Notes: a model not told the origin generated them from the letters alone. A stretch of 49,541 nt of DNA from an uncultured Eggerthella sp. (GCA_900538545.1 UPYK01000014.1:1-49541); one strand, 5' to 3'; shown: positions 34,120 through 44,034, counted from the first letter of the stretch. Made by a program: numbers and translations.

Positions 34120-34147
34120 TTGCATGTGAGAATTATTTCCATATAAT
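34120..34147 (+). promoter_or_regulatory. promoter of tRNA-His
   Basis: -35 TTGCAT (34120-34125), 16-base spacer, perfect -10 TATAAT (34142-34147). Transcription would begin about 8-10 bases before the mature tRNA. Confidence 0.65.
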
Positions 34148-34163
34148 ATTTCCTGCGCATATG

Positions 34164-34240
34164 GTGGGTGTGGCCTAGTTGGCTAAGGCGCCAGATTGTG
34201 GCTCTGGAGATCGAGGGTTCAAGTCCCTTCATCCACCCCA
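34164..34240 (+). tRNA. tRNA-His (anticodon GTG)
   Basis: Acceptor GTGGGTG/CATCCAC, with an extra G at 34163 able to pair with the discriminator C, as is characteristic of tRNA-His. Anticodon GTG in CAGAT/CTCTG context, T-loop GGTTCAAGTCC, encoded CCA. Confidence 0.96.
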
Positions 34241-34343
34241 GCGCGTTTTTTTGAGCTTTTGTGAAGCTGCTCGATTTTATGCTTGTATGACTTCGGTCGA
34301 TAGCCTAAAATAGCAAGGCGCACAAACGCATTACATACGAAAC

Positions 34344-34419
34344 GGATCGTTAGCTTAGTTGGTAGAGCAGGGGACTCTTAATCCCAAGGTCCGGGGTTCG
34401 AGTCCCCGACGATCCACCA
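34344..34419 (+). tRNA. tRNA-Lys (anticodon CTT)
   Basis: Acceptor GGATCGT/ACGATCC, anticodon CTT, T-loop GGTTCGAGTCC, encoded CCA. It lies 103 bases after tRNA-His and is followed by a terminator. Confidence 0.96.
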
Positions 34420-34428
34420 TGAACTTTC

Positions 34429-34456
34429 AGGCTGGTCTCCCCCAGCCTTTTCTTTT
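34429..34456 (+). terminator. terminator of the tRNA-His/tRNA-Lys unit
   Basis: AGGCTGG (34429-34435) pairs with CCAGCCT (34442-34448) and is followed by a T-rich tail. Confidence 0.8.
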
Positions 34457-34583
34457 GCTTTCCTGAAATGTCGCCTGCAATGCCGCTGCTCTCGTTTCGC
34501 AGCGCAAGCGCGATCCATTCACTGCTCTCGATGAACCACTTGCTTGCATCAAAGAGCACCAGCACAAAGAGCCTGGTGCAGCG

Positions 34584-35759
34584 TTAATCGCACCAATATT
34601 CGAGCGCTCCGTCTTCAGCACTCGTGCGCTTGGCGCGTCCAACATCGTAGAGATACTCGAGATAGCTGAAGGCAACTGCCACTCTTCGTGAGAGCAAGAT
34701 GGCTGGTTGTTCGGTCCAGCTGGGCAGGTAAGAATAGTACTTCTGCGCTAATTCGTAGATGGTGAGCGGATGACCCGATTCAAGTAGACCGGCCATCTTA
34801 TTGATGGGGCGCTCGTAGTTCTTAAGGATCTTATCGAGGAATGCGTTGATCTCGTCGGTACCGATGAGCGCATCACGATGACACATGAACACATATTCAA
34901 GATCGAGCGTCTTGAGATACGCGATAGAGTCGAGGAAACGTTTGAGCAAATGAGCATCTGGGTAATAACACATGAGCCCAGGAGCCGTATCAAGGATGTG
35001 ATCGCCAGCGAACAAGATGCCCTTTTCGCGCTCGAGCAAACAGAGATGCTCCATGGTATGACCGGGCGTTTCGAGCGCTTCGAAGTGGTAATCCCCCACT
35101 TCGATCCGGTCGCCTTGATGCACGACAGTGATCTTATCTCGGTAATCATCGAAAAGCTCTGCGCGCCCTAACAGACGGGTGACATAGAAGCCGACATCTT
35201 CGGTGCACAGACGCGTCATACCCGTCACGTTCATATACGTCTCGGTCACAGCCGGGCTAAAAGGAGGCAGATCGCCCATGAGGATACCCTGCGCTCCCTT
35301 ATCGAGGCAATAGAAGGCGTTGCCATCGTGATCGTCGTGAGAATGCGTGAGAAACACCACAACATCTTCCCAAGGAGTGTTCGTACGCGCGAGCGCTTCA
35401 TCAAGGAATTCGATGCCACAGAAATCATAGAGGCCCACATCAACGAAGAGCGCTTTCTTGCCGGGATCGATCACCGCGAATTCGTCGATGCGGTCAGTAA
35501 AGTAGAAATTATCGACCACATAACTGCTATGGAAGATGCCGGGGAGATCCTCGCGGAGCAAGAAATTGGTGGTATAGGTGACCTCAGGATAACGGACCAG
35601 TTGTTCGACCGTGGTCCCATCAGCTTTTTCGTACGTGAAATAAACCTGCTCGTCCTCGTTGTTCTTACCAAGCGTGGAGAGAGCATCGAAGCCGCTCTTG
35701 GACGTGTTGTCGGTATGAGAATCGTTGTGTGGTGACGAAGCGGTAGGTTCAGCGCTCAT
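34584..35759 (-). CDS. MBL-fold metallohydrolase
   Basis: The 391-residue protein has a metallo-beta-lactamase fold with a complete metal site: FLTHSHDDHDGN, ETPGHTMEH, FAGDHIL, and a late histidine in MCHRD. After about residue 300 is a helical C-terminal region, as in LACTB2-like or glyoxalase-II-related hydrolases. The first 35 residues are Ser/Thr/Asn-rich and probably disordered. The ATG follows AAGGG. Its neighbours are tRNA genes and a divergent lipid kinase, giving no functional hint. The substrate is unknown; thioesterase and nuclease activities both occur in this fold. Confidence 0.85.
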   Translation of the reverse strand: MSAEPTASSPHNDSHTDNTSKSGFDALSTLGKNNEDEQVYFTYEKADGTTVEQLVRYPEVTYTTNFLLREDLPGIFHSSYVVDNFYFTDRIDEFAVIDPGKKALFVDVGLYDFCGIEFLDEALARTNTPWEDVVVFLTHSHDDHDGNAFYCLDKGAQGILMGDLPPFSPAVTETYMNVTGMTRLCTEDVGFYVTRLLGRAELFDDYRDKITVVHQGDRIEVGDYHFEALETPGHTMEHLCLLEREKGILFAGDHILDTAPGLMCYYPDAHLLKRFLDSIAYLKTLDLEYVFMCHRDALIGTDEINAFLDKILKNYERPINKMAGLLESGHPLTIYELAQKYYSYLPSWTEQPAILLSRRVAVAFSYLEYLYDVGRAKRTSAEDGALEYWCD

Positions 35760-36014
35760 CGTATTCAGCCCTTCTCTTCATGCCTTCAAGGATCGCTGCT
35801 CGCTTTGGTCGAAGCGAGGAAAATGAGCAAGTGTCGCATCGGCCTAGCGCCAACAGAGCGTGTTGTAGCGTCTCACGAAAACGTATCAGTTCAGTTACCT
35901 TTGCATTGACAAAGAAAATCACGCTTTCAATCTTCTACTATTGATTCTAACGTATGCCTCATCCCCTGCAATAGGGGCCTAGATTGATTCCCATTGCGCT
36001 GAAAGGATCCTTTT

Positions 36015-36947
36015 ATGTTCGGAAATACCCTTTTGATCGTTAATCCTCAGGCGCAAAGCGGACGCGCACGTCATGTGCGCGAAGAGATCGCGCACCTGCT
36101 CGAGAGCATCACCAACGTTACCCGTGGCCACTATTTCGAAGTGATCGAGACCACCCATCCGCTCGATGCGGTCATAATCACGCATGAGCTAGGCGAGAAT
36201 TTCGACACGATTTTCGCGCTCGGCGGAGATGGCCTCGTGCATGAAGTGGTGAACGGCCTCATGCAGATCGAAAAGGGAAAGCGGCCCACACTCGGCATCT
36301 TCCCCGCTGGTCAAGGGAACGATTTCGCCCGAAGCCTCAACCTTCCGCTCAACCCGCTCCAAGTGCTCGATAAGCTTGCCAACCTCGAGAAGAAGACCAT
36401 CGACATCGGCAAGGTCAACGACACCTACTTCTGCGAAACGCTCTCGTTCGGAGTGGATGCTGCTATCGCGCTTGAGACGATGGAACGCCGCAAGAAAACG
36501 AACAAGACGGGAACGATCCTCTATATCGAAAGCGGTTTCAATCAGATCAAGAACCATCTCAATGCCATCTCTGCTCAGATCATGATCGATGGAAAACCTT
36601 ATGACGATCTCACATTCTACACGTTCGCTGTTCAGAACGGTCAAACGTACGGTGGTGGCTTCAAGATATGCCCGCAAGCCAAGCTTGACCATGGCATGTT
36701 CGATATCTGCTATGCCGCTCCCCCGCTCTCGAAATTCGAGGCAGTGCGCCTGTTCATGAAGGCGAAGGATGGCAAGCATATACACGACCCTCACATCCAC
36801 TTCCTTGCTGGAAAGGATATCAAGATCACCTTCAAGGATATCGTGCCCGCTCAGGTTGACGGTGAACCGATTCCTGCCTATGAATACAATATCTCGCTCA
36901 TACCTGGAGCTCTTTCAGTTCTCGAGCTTGATGCCGCCACAAGATAA
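36015..36947 (+). CDS. YegS/BmrU-type lipid kinase family protein (second DAGKc protein)
   Basis: The 310-residue diacylglycerol-kinase-catalytic-domain protein is a distant paralogue of the one at 14010. The N-terminus NTLLIVNPQAQSGRA is typical. The nucleotide-binding loop reads GGDGLVHEVVNGL, with Leu where most bacterial members have Thr. The second motif reads PAGQGNDFARSL, with Gln where Thr is usual. The GGDGL form resembles sphingosine-kinase motifs, so activity may be kept with a different substrate. The ATG follows AAAGGA. It ends at a strong bidirectional terminator shared with gdhA. Confidence 0.85.
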   Translation: MFGNTLLIVNPQAQSGRARHVREEIAHLLESITNVTRGHYFEVIETTHPLDAVIITHELGENFDTIFALGGDGLVHEVVNGLMQIEKGKRPTLGIFPAGQGNDFARSLNLPLNPLQVLDKLANLEKKTIDIGKVNDTYFCETLSFGVDAAIALETMERRKKTNKTGTILYIESGFNQIKNHLNAISAQIMIDGKPYDDLTFYTFAVQNGQTYGGGFKICPQAKLDHGMFDICYAAPPLSKFEAVRLFMKAKDGKHIHDPHIHFLAGKDIKITFKDIVPAQVDGEPIPAYEYNISLIPGALSVLELDAATR

Positions 36948-36986
36948 TCCTGCTCGAAACAGCCGATTCAAAACCTCTCGAACATG

Positions 36987-37017
36987 AATAAAGCTCCCCA
37001 GATCGGGGAGCTTTATT
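36987..37017. terminator. bidirectional terminator between lipid kinase and gdhA
   Basis: Perfect 13-base-pair stem: AATAAAGCTCCCC (36987-36999) with GGGGAGCTTTATT (37005-37017) and a 5-base loop. It separates convergent genes. Confidence 0.9.
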
Positions 37018-37089
37018 ACGATAGTTGCTCTATGAGCGACGCGCAACCAAGATGCGTGTGCTTTAGTGTGCTTGAAGCAGAGCTTAAGA

Positions 37090-38421
37090 CTAGACGATGC
37101 CCTGAGCCATCATCGCATCAGCGAGCTTCTTGAAGCCAGCGATGTTGGCGCCCATCACATAGTTGCCCTCGTGGCCATATTCCTTAGCAGCATCATCAGC
37201 AGCATGGTAGATGCTCTTCATGATCTGCTGGAGCTTCGCATCGACCTCTTCGAAGGTCCAAGAAAGACGCTCGGAGTTCTGAGACATCTCAAGACCAGAA
37301 GTGGCAACGCCGCCAGCATTCGATGCCTTGCCCGGCATGAAGACCACGCCGTTGTTCATGAGGTACTCGGTTGCTTCCATGGTGGTAGGCATGTTCGCGC
37401 CCTCTGCAACGATCATGCAGTTATGGGTTGCGAGCTGCTTAGCATCTTCGAGGTGAAGCTCGTTCTGAGTTGCGCAAGGAAGAGCGATATCGACCGGAAT
37501 GCTCCAAACACCACGACCGTCCTTGTACTCAACGCCTTCGCGACGCTTCGCATATTCGGAGATGCGGCCGCGCTCAACTTCCTTGATCTGCTTGACGAGT
37601 GCCACATCGATTCCGTTGGGATCATAGATCCAGCCAGTGGAGTCAGACATGGTAACGACCTTAGCGCCGAGCTGCTGAGCCTTCTCGGTCGCATAGATCG
37701 CAACGTTACCCGAGCCAGAAACAGCAACGGTCTTGCCTTCGAAGCTGTCATCGTGGCAGTTGAGGTATTCCTGAACGAAGTACACGAGGCCATAGCCCGT
37801 TGCTTCGGTACGAGCGAGCGAACCGCCATAGGAAAGACCCTTACCGGTAAGAACGCCTTCCCAGACATCCTTGATGCGCTTGTACTGACCGAACATGTAG
37901 CCGATCTCACGAGCGCCGGTTCCGATATCACCTGCAGGAACGTCGGTGTCTGCGCCGATGTGGCGGCAGAGCTCGGTCATGAAGGACTGGCAGAAGCGCA
38001 TGACTTCGTTGTCGGACTTGCCCTTAGGATCGAAGTCAGAACCACCTTTGCCACCGCCCATAGGAAGCGTGGTGAGAGAGTTCTTGAAGATCTGCTCGAA
38101 GCCGAGGAACTTGATGATGGAGAGGTTCACGGAAGGATGCAGACGGATGCCGCCCTTGTAGGGGCCGATGCAGCTGTTGTACTGCACGCGATAACCGCGG
38201 TTGACCTGTACGTTTCCTTCATCGTCTACCCAAGGAACGCGGAACATGATAACGCGCTCGGGCTCGACCAAGCGCTCGAGCAGCGATGCTTTCTCGTATT
38301 CGGGATGGGCTTCGATGACAGGCTCGAGAGAGGTAAGGACCTCGGTAACAGCCTGGATGAATTCGGGCTCGTTCGGGTTCTTCTCCTTGACAAGCTCGAT
38401 GACGGACTCGACGTAACTCAT
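37090..38421 (-). CDS. gdhA: NADP-type glutamate dehydrogenase
   Basis: Interconverts glutamate with 2-oxoglutarate and ammonia; the 443-residue hexameric small form. The substrate site NSCIGPYKGGIRLHP, the catalytic region LPMGGGKGGSDFDPKGKSDNE and PAGDIGTGAREIGYM are canonical. The Rossmann segment VAVSGSGNVAIYATEK follows. The ATG has a strong AGGAGG ribosome site. It stands as a single gene between a terminator and argS. Cofactor preference is inferred from family resemblance, not tested. Confidence 0.95.
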   Translation of the reverse strand: MSYVESVIELVKEKNPNEPEFIQAVTEVLTSLEPVIEAHPEYEKASLLERLVEPERVIMFRVPWVDDEGNVQVNRGYRVQYNSCIGPYKGGIRLHPSVNLSIIKFLGFEQIFKNSLTTLPMGGGKGGSDFDPKGKSDNEVMRFCQSFMTELCRHIGADTDVPAGDIGTGAREIGYMFGQYKRIKDVWEGVLTGKGLSYGGSLARTEATGYGLVYFVQEYLNCHDDSFEGKTVAVSGSGNVAIYATEKAQQLGAKVVTMSDSTGWIYDPNGIDVALVKQIKEVERGRISEYAKRREGVEYKDGRGVWSIPVDIALPCATQNELHLEDAKQLATHNCMIVAEGANMPTTMEATEYLMNNGVVFMPGKASNAGGVATSGLEMSQNSERLSWTFEEVDAKLQQIMKSIYHAADDAAKEYGHEGNYVMGANIAGFKKLADAMMAQGIV

Positions 38422-38526
38422 GTGACCTCCTAATGAATTTTTCGGTAAGTGTATTTAACCAAATGTTCAAAAGATGGAAAAGATGCAGCAGCTTACCTTT
38501 AACAGAGCTGAAACAAAAGGAACGAT

Positions 38527-40245
38527 TTACATCACTGCTGGTGCAGAAACGCCGAGCAAGCCGAGCGTCTGCGCAAGGTTGATGCGTGCAGCATCCACCA
38601 GCGCCAAGCGCGCCTTAGTAAGCTCCGCCTCTTCGCCGAGCACACGGCAATTGGTATAGAACGAATGGAAGAGACCAGCAAGATCTTGTGCATAGTGCGT
38701 AAGCCTGAACGGCGCACGGTCGCGCGCGGCACCCGCCACTAGGTCGGTGAAGCCGTCGATGGCCTTCATGAGCGCAAGCTCCGATTCATGGGTGAGCAGC
38801 TCGAGCTTCGCATCATCCAAGTTGAGCTTCGCAGCCAATTCATCAGGTGAAAGCGCTTCCCAATCTTCGATGCCCGCTTCTGCTGCAGCCTTGCGCAAGA
38901 TGGAACAAATACGCGCATGAGCATACTGCACGTAATAGACCGGGTTCGTGGCATCTTGCTTCTTCGCAACCTCGATATCGAAGTCGATCGGCTGATCGGA
39001 AGAGCGCGAGAGCATAAGGTAGCGCGTTGCATCCACACCCACCTCATCGATGAGTTCGCGGAACGTGATCATCTCACCCGTGCGCTTGGACATGCGAACT
39101 GCCGCGCCATCGCGATAGAGATTCACGAGCTGACCCAGCACCACCTCAAGATCGTTCGGATAGCCCCATGCCGCCATCATCGCCTGGCAACGTGGGATAT
39201 AGCCATGGTGATCGGCACCCCAAATATCGATCAAGAGATCGTAACCGCGCTGCTTCTTATCGTAGTGATAGGCAACATCGCTCATGAAATAAGTAAGCTC
39301 CCCGTTCTGCTTGATGAGCACGCGGTCCTTCTCATCGCCGAATTCGCTCGACTTGAAATACGTTGCGCCATCCTTCTCATAGATGTAGCCGCGCTCCTTC
39401 ATGGCATCAAAGGCATGCTGCACCTTCGTCTTGCCATCCTCACCAGGAATGAAGAGCGAATGCTCAGAAAAATAAGTATCGAACTGCGTGCCAAAGAGCT
39501 CGAGCGTGTCGCGCACGGACTCCATCATGGCTGCATAGCCACGCTCACGGAACGCCTGCCTGCGTTCATCGGGGTCGACGAAGAGCCATTTATCGCCATC
39601 GGCATCGACGATGACCTGCGCAAGATCCTTCACGTACGCGCCGCCATAGGACTGCTCGGGCATCTCGACCGCTTCACCCAGCAACTGCTGATAACGCACC
39701 ACGAGCGAATCAGCGAAGACGTTCATCTGGTTGCCTTCGTCGTTCACATAGAATTCTTCATCCACTGCATAACCTGCATGACGCATGACACGCGCCATCG
39801 AATCGCCAAGCGCCGCCCAACGGCCATGGCCCACATGCATGGGACCGGTGGGATTCGCGGAAACATACTCGAGGTTCACCTTGCAAGGAACAGTAAGCTG
39901 GGACTTGCCGTATTCTTCTCCAAGGTTGCGCACCGCGCGCAACACTTCTTGGAAAGAAGAAGGTTCGAGCGTGAAATTGATGAAACCAGGACCAGCGATA
40001 TCCACGCTTTTGATGATGGCATTTTCAGGAAGATGATCGACAATGATCTGTGCGATCTCGCGCGGATTCTTGTGAGCAACTTTCGCAAGACGCATTGCGA
40101 CCGTGCAAGCCCAGTCTCCATGCGCTTCTTCACGCGGACGCTCAAGGCTTGGCTCAGGCACCGTTTCAAGCGCAAGGCTCCCATCGTTCACGCACGCAGC
40201 AAGCGCACTGCTCACGACCTCTTCCAAAGATTCACGAACCGTCAT
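38527..40245 (-). CDS. argS: arginine--tRNA ligase
   Basis: Class I synthetase charging tRNA-Arg, 572 residues. The N-terminal Add-1 domain recognises the tRNA D-loop. The HIGH-type motif is ANPTGPMHVGHGR near residue 130, and the catalytic core includes KTDGA-region equivalents such as KDGATYFKSSEFGDEKDRVL. MSKRTGE is the KMSKS-like motif, and the C-terminal DALR anticodon domain ends the protein. The ATG follows AAGGAAG. It is downstream of the ornithine carbamoyltransferase gene, with an 86-base gap. Confidence 0.95.
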   Translation of the reverse strand: MTVRESLEEVVSSALAACVNDGSLALETVPEPSLERPREEAHGDWACTVAMRLAKVAHKNPREIAQIIVDHLPENAIIKSVDIAGPGFINFTLEPSSFQEVLRAVRNLGEEYGKSQLTVPCKVNLEYVSANPTGPMHVGHGRWAALGDSMARVMRHAGYAVDEEFYVNDEGNQMNVFADSLVVRYQQLLGEAVEMPEQSYGGAYVKDLAQVIVDADGDKWLFVDPDERRQAFRERGYAAMMESVRDTLELFGTQFDTYFSEHSLFIPGEDGKTKVQHAFDAMKERGYIYEKDGATYFKSSEFGDEKDRVLIKQNGELTYFMSDVAYHYDKKQRGYDLLIDIWGADHHGYIPRCQAMMAAWGYPNDLEVVLGQLVNLYRDGAAVRMSKRTGEMITFRELIDEVGVDATRYLMLSRSSDQPIDFDIEVAKKQDATNPVYYVQYAHARICSILRKAAAEAGIEDWEALSPDELAAKLNLDDAKLELLTHESELALMKAIDGFTDLVAGAARDRAPFRLTHYAQDLAGLFHSFYTNCRVLGEEAELTKARLALVDAARINLAQTLGLLGVSAPAVM

Positions 40246-40331
40246 GCGGATCTTCCTTCTCTCTTTCCTATCGATTCGCCCGCGGGGCCGCTCCCCTCTT
40301 CAGGCGATGAACTCATGTTGAACAGGGCGTT

Positions 40332-41324
40332 CTAACCCAACGTAGCAAGCACGATCGCCTTGATCGAATGCATGCGGTTTTCCGCTTCATCGAAGACCTT
40401 CGACTGGGCGGACTCGAACACCTCGTCGGTCACTTCCATTTCAGTGAGGCCGAAACGCGCCTCGATGTCTTGCGCCACCGACGTATCGGTGTCGTGGAAT
40501 GCTGGCAGACAATGCAAGAAGATCGCATTATCAGCAGCCATGGCCATGACCTTCGCGTTCACCTGGTAGGGAGAAAGCAGGCGGATGCGTTCTTCCCAGA
40601 GGCTTGCTGGCTCACCCATCGAGACCCAGATATCGGTGTAGATGATGTTCGCGCCCGTGCACGCCTCTTCCACATCGGAAGTGAGGCGAATCTCGCAGTT
40701 GTTCTCTGCAGCGATCGCGCGACAGGTGGCCACCAGTTCGTCGTTAGGCATGCATTCTGCCGGCCCGCATGCGGTGAAGTTGATGCCCATCTTCGCACTG
40801 GCCACCATGAGCGAATTCGCTACGTTGTTCTTCGCATCGCCTATGAAGACAAGATTAAGGCCTTGGAAATCGCCGAAGTTCTCACGGATCGTGAGCAGAT
40901 CAGCGATCATCTGCGTAGGATGGAATTCATCGGTAAGACCATTCCACACGGGCACGCCCGAATACTCAGCGAGCGTTTCGACGATCTCTTGCCCATAGCC
41001 GCGATATTCGATGCCGTCGAACATGCGTCCGAGCACGCGCGCGGTGTCCTTGATCGATTCCTTATTGCCGATCTGGGAACCTGAAGGATCGAGATAGGTA
41101 ACACCCATGCCCAGATCGTGGCCGGCTACCTCGAACGAACAACGCGTACGCGTGGAAGTCTTCTCGAAGATGAGAACCATGTTCTTGCCTTCAAGATAGC
41201 GATGCGGAATGCCTGTATGCTTCTTCTCCTTGAGATCTTGAGCCAGATCGACCAAGCCAACGATCTCCTCTGAAGTGAAATCGAGCAATTTGAGAAAATG
41301 CCTACCTGAAAGCGCGTACGACAT
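40332..41324 (-). CDS. argF: ornithine carbamoyltransferase
   Basis: Transfers carbamoyl between carbamoyl phosphate/ornithine and citrulline, 330 residues. FEKTSTRTRCSFEVA is the carbamoyl-phosphate site, FHPTQMIADL follows, and FLHCLPAFHD is the ornithine-site loop with the catalytic cysteine. It may be anabolic (ArgF) or the catabolic enzyme of the arginine deiminase route (ArcB), a common energy pathway in this class; no arcA or arcC is adjacent, so it stays open. AAGGAGG precedes the ATG. Confidence 0.94.
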   Translation of the reverse strand: MSYALSGRHFLKLLDFTSEEIVGLVDLAQDLKEKKHTGIPHRYLEGKNMVLIFEKTSTRTRCSFEVAGHDLGMGVTYLDPSGSQIGNKESIKDTARVLGRMFDGIEYRGYGQEIVETLAEYSGVPVWNGLTDEFHPTQMIADLLTIRENFGDFQGLNLVFIGDAKNNVANSLMVASAKMGINFTACGPAECMPNDELVATCRAIAAENNCEIRLTSDVEEACTGANIIYTDIWVSMGEPASLWEERIRLLSPYQVNAKVMAMAADNAIFLHCLPAFHDTDTSVAQDIEARFGLTEMEVTDEVFESAQSKVFDEAENRMHSIKAIVLATLG

Positions 41325-41455
41325 GCGTCCTCCTTGAAGGTTGTTTCAAACGAAAAGTTTATTGTATATCTCTTCGCGCGCTTTAGCGCCTAAGGCAGGT
41401 GAAGTCTGCGATTTTCTGGGCGAAACGGCGTGTGCCTTGCGAAAACAGCTTTGCG

Positions 41456-43696
41456 CTATTGAAAACGCTTCAGAAGAAGCGAGTTGCAAACGACCGTCAC
41501 GCTTGAGAGCGCCATGGCGGCGCCCGCAAGTGCGGGTGCGAGGATACCCACCGCTGCAAGTGGGATCATGATGCAGTTATAGATGAGCGCCCAAAACAGA
41601 TTCTGCTTGATCTTGCGCATGGTTGCTTTAGACAGGCGAAGGCTCGTGACCAGGTCATGCAAGCGATTGCGCATGAGCACGACCGAACCTGCCTCAAGTG
41701 CGACATCCGTGCCTGACGCCATCGCGACACCAACATCTGCTGCCGCAAGTGCTGGTGCATCGTTGATGCCATCTCCCACGAAGGCAACGGTTCTCATGCT
41801 TTGCTTTGAGTTGGCGCGAGAATCGGCTGCTTCAAGCGCTGCCTTAACGGCTTCAACGCATTCTGCTTTCTCAAGCGGTTTGACCCCCGCGAACACATTA
41901 TCTGCTGTTATGCCAACCTCGGAAGCGATGCGCGTGGCCTGCACGGCGTTATCGCCCGTAACCATGTAGCTTGTAATGCCGTAGCTTTGCTTCAGTTCCT
42001 CGATCGTCTGCTGCGCGTCTGGCTTAGCTTCATCGGAGAACTCGAATCCGCCTACGCTGGCGCCGTCAACGAAGACCGAAGAGCCAACCTTCACCTGATG
42101 TCCCTCAACTTCGCCTTCGACCCCTTCGCCGACAAGCGCCTGAAAGCTGCTCGGTGAAGGAAGCACAAGCCCACGCGCCTGGGCGTATTCAACGACTGCG
42201 CGCGCAAGCGGATGTTCACTCTTCGTTTCAAGCGCAGCGGCAAGGCGAAGGTTCTCGGGCGTGAGCGAACACGAAACTACCTGGGGCTTCCCCACTGTGA
42301 TCGTGCCAGTCTTATCGAACACCGCCGCATCGAGCTTCCCTAATCGTTCGAGCACTTCACCATCTTTGATAAGAATGCCGAGCTGGGCGCCTTTGCCCAT
42401 GCCCACCATGAGCGCAGTTGGCGTTGCAAGGCCAAGCGCACAGGGGCACGCAACAACGATGACCGCGATCGCAGGCAAAAGAGACTGCGTGAGCAGGGTG
42501 TTCACACCCACTGGCGGAACGAAGAAGAACCAGATGCAGAACGTGATGAGTGATATCCCTAAGATGCATGGCACAAAGACCGATGCGATCTTATCCGCCA
42601 AGCGCTGCACCGGCGCCTTCGAGCCCTGCGCATCTTCAACGGCGCGAACGATGCGCGCAAGCGTCGAATCACTTCCCACACGCAGTGCACGCACAGTAAT
42701 GGCACCTGTCGTATTCACCGTGCCACCCGTAACGCTATCGCCCGGCTGCTTCATCACTGGCAACGCTTCGCCAGTGAGCATGGATTCGTCGATCTCAGTC
42801 GAGCCATCGATCACTTCCCCATCGACTGCCACCTTTTCACCTGGCCCGACGAGTACGCTGTCACCCACTACCACCTGGGCAAGCGGGATCTCCACCACCG
42901 TACCGCCGCGCTGCACCTGCGCTGTCGGCGGCGTAAGGTTGATGAGCGCTTCAATCGCCTGATTGGTCGCCCCCTTCGCGCGCGTCTCCAATATCTTTCC
43001 GAGCAGAACGAACGTGATGAGCATCGCACAAGTTTCGAAATAGGGCATGCCTTCATTGATAGCAAGGGCGACTTCAGCGTCGCTCCAATTGTTCGTGATA
43101 ACGGGCAAGAACGTGATCCAAAGCGAAAAGATGAATGCGATCGTGGTACCAAGCGCAACGAGCACATCCATATTCGCACTCCCACTGCGCAGGGAATCGA
43201 ATGCACCTTTGTAGAAACGCAGGCCGCAGCCGAATTGCACGGGCAGCGTGAGAACGAGGAGCAAGATATTGCCAGCGAACATCGCTTGCACATGCGTTGC
43301 AGCGCTGCCGAAGATAACGCTTGCGATGAAGTGGCCTACCGCCATATGCCAGCCAGGGATCATGCCGATCGAGAAGATGATCAGGGTAAGAATGGCAGAC
43401 ACCACGAATACCTTGAGATCATGCTTGCGCTCAGCAGCCTCTTTCGCGCGTCGCTTCTCATCAACCAGCGGCGCATCTTCAGCAATGAGCTCTGCCGTAA
43501 AGGGCAGATCGTCGAAGACTTTCAGCATGTCATCCACGCTTGCTTGAGCAGGATCGAACGTCACACGCCCGGTGTTGTTTGCAAGATTGACCGCTACGTC
43601 GATGACGCTTGGCAGTGCACGATAATGCTTCTCGACATTTGCGACGCAATTCGCACAGTGCATACCATCGATCGCTATTCTTATCGTTTGCTCCAT
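41456..43696 (-). CDS. copA: copper-translocating P1B-type ATPase
   Basis: The 746-residue heavy-metal P-type ATPase. A single N-terminal HMA domain has the copper-binding GMHCANC. The transmembrane CPC motif is in VACPCALGLATPTALM, the phosphorylation site is DKTGTITVGKP, the actuator loop is TGEALP, and SEHPLARA holds the His-Pro pair. MVTGDN and VGDGINDAPAL complete the core. It most likely exports Cu(I). The ATG at 43696 follows AGAGGAA; an ATG at 43714 lacks one. No copZ chaperone or copper regulator gene is adjacent. Confidence 0.93.
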   Translation of the reverse strand: MEQTIRIAIDGMHCANCVANVEKHYRALPSVIDVAVNLANNTGRVTFDPAQASVDDMLKVFDDLPFTAELIAEDAPLVDEKRRAKEAAERKHDLKVFVVSAILTLIIFSIGMIPGWHMAVGHFIASVIFGSAATHVQAMFAGNILLLVLTLPVQFGCGLRFYKGAFDSLRSGSANMDVLVALGTTIAFIFSLWITFLPVITNNWSDAEVALAINEGMPYFETCAMLITFVLLGKILETRAKGATNQAIEALINLTPPTAQVQRGGTVVEIPLAQVVVGDSVLVGPGEKVAVDGEVIDGSTEIDESMLTGEALPVMKQPGDSVTGGTVNTTGAITVRALRVGSDSTLARIVRAVEDAQGSKAPVQRLADKIASVFVPCILGISLITFCIWFFFVPPVGVNTLLTQSLLPAIAVIVVACPCALGLATPTALMVGMGKGAQLGILIKDGEVLERLGKLDAAVFDKTGTITVGKPQVVSCSLTPENLRLAAALETKSEHPLARAVVEYAQARGLVLPSPSSFQALVGEGVEGEVEGHQVKVGSSVFVDGASVGGFEFSDEAKPDAQQTIEELKQSYGITSYMVTGDNAVQATRIASEVGITADNVFAGVKPLEKAECVEAVKAALEAADSRANSKQSMRTVAFVGDGINDAPALAAADVGVAMASGTDVALEAGSVVLMRNRLHDLVTSLRLSKATMRKIKQNLFWALIYNCIMIPLAAVGILAPALAGAAMALSSVTVVCNSLLLKRFQ

Positions 43697-43721
43697 ACGA
43701 TTCCTCTTTACCAAAGCTTTC

Positions 43722-43751
43722 TTCTAACAGCTTACATACGAATAGTGTCAA
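43722..43751 (-). promoter_or_regulatory. promoter of copA
   Basis: Minus strand: perfect -35 TTGACA (43746-43751), 18-base spacer, -10 TTAGAA (43722-43727). The consensus -35 with a poor -10 would suit a regulated promoter. Confidence 0.5.
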
Positions 43752-43785
43752 CTAAATGAAGTTTACCATGTGAAACATACATGAT

Positions 43786-43809
43786 AAAAAGAGCCTGCTC
43801 AAGGCAGGC
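43786..43809 (-). terminator. terminator of tRNA-Arg
   Basis: Minus-strand stem GCCTGC/GCAGGC followed by TCTTTTT, 14 bases beyond the tRNA 3' end. Confidence 0.8.
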
Positions 43810-43822
43810 AGAGAGATTTTTA

Positions 43823-43899
43823 TGGCGCGCCCAGTAGGATTCGAACCTACGACCTTTGGATTAGAAGTCCACTGCTCTATCCAGCTGAGCTATGGGCGC
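43823..43899 (-). tRNA. tRNA-Arg (anticodon TCT)
   Basis: Acceptor GCGCCCA with TGGGCGC, anticodon TCT, T-loop GGTTCGAATCC, encoded CCA (43823-43825). It forms the left boundary of the duplicated dehydrogenase region. Confidence 0.95.
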
Positions 43900-44034
43900 A
43901 AAACGTGATTATTATAGCCTAGGAATTCAACTGCGTCTGCTGCAAGCCACACGAGTGCGAAAAAACAACGCGAAACAGGAAAAGGCTCCCCGAAGGAAGC
44001 CTTTTCCTGCTGTATTGAAGTAAAGGAAAGTGTC

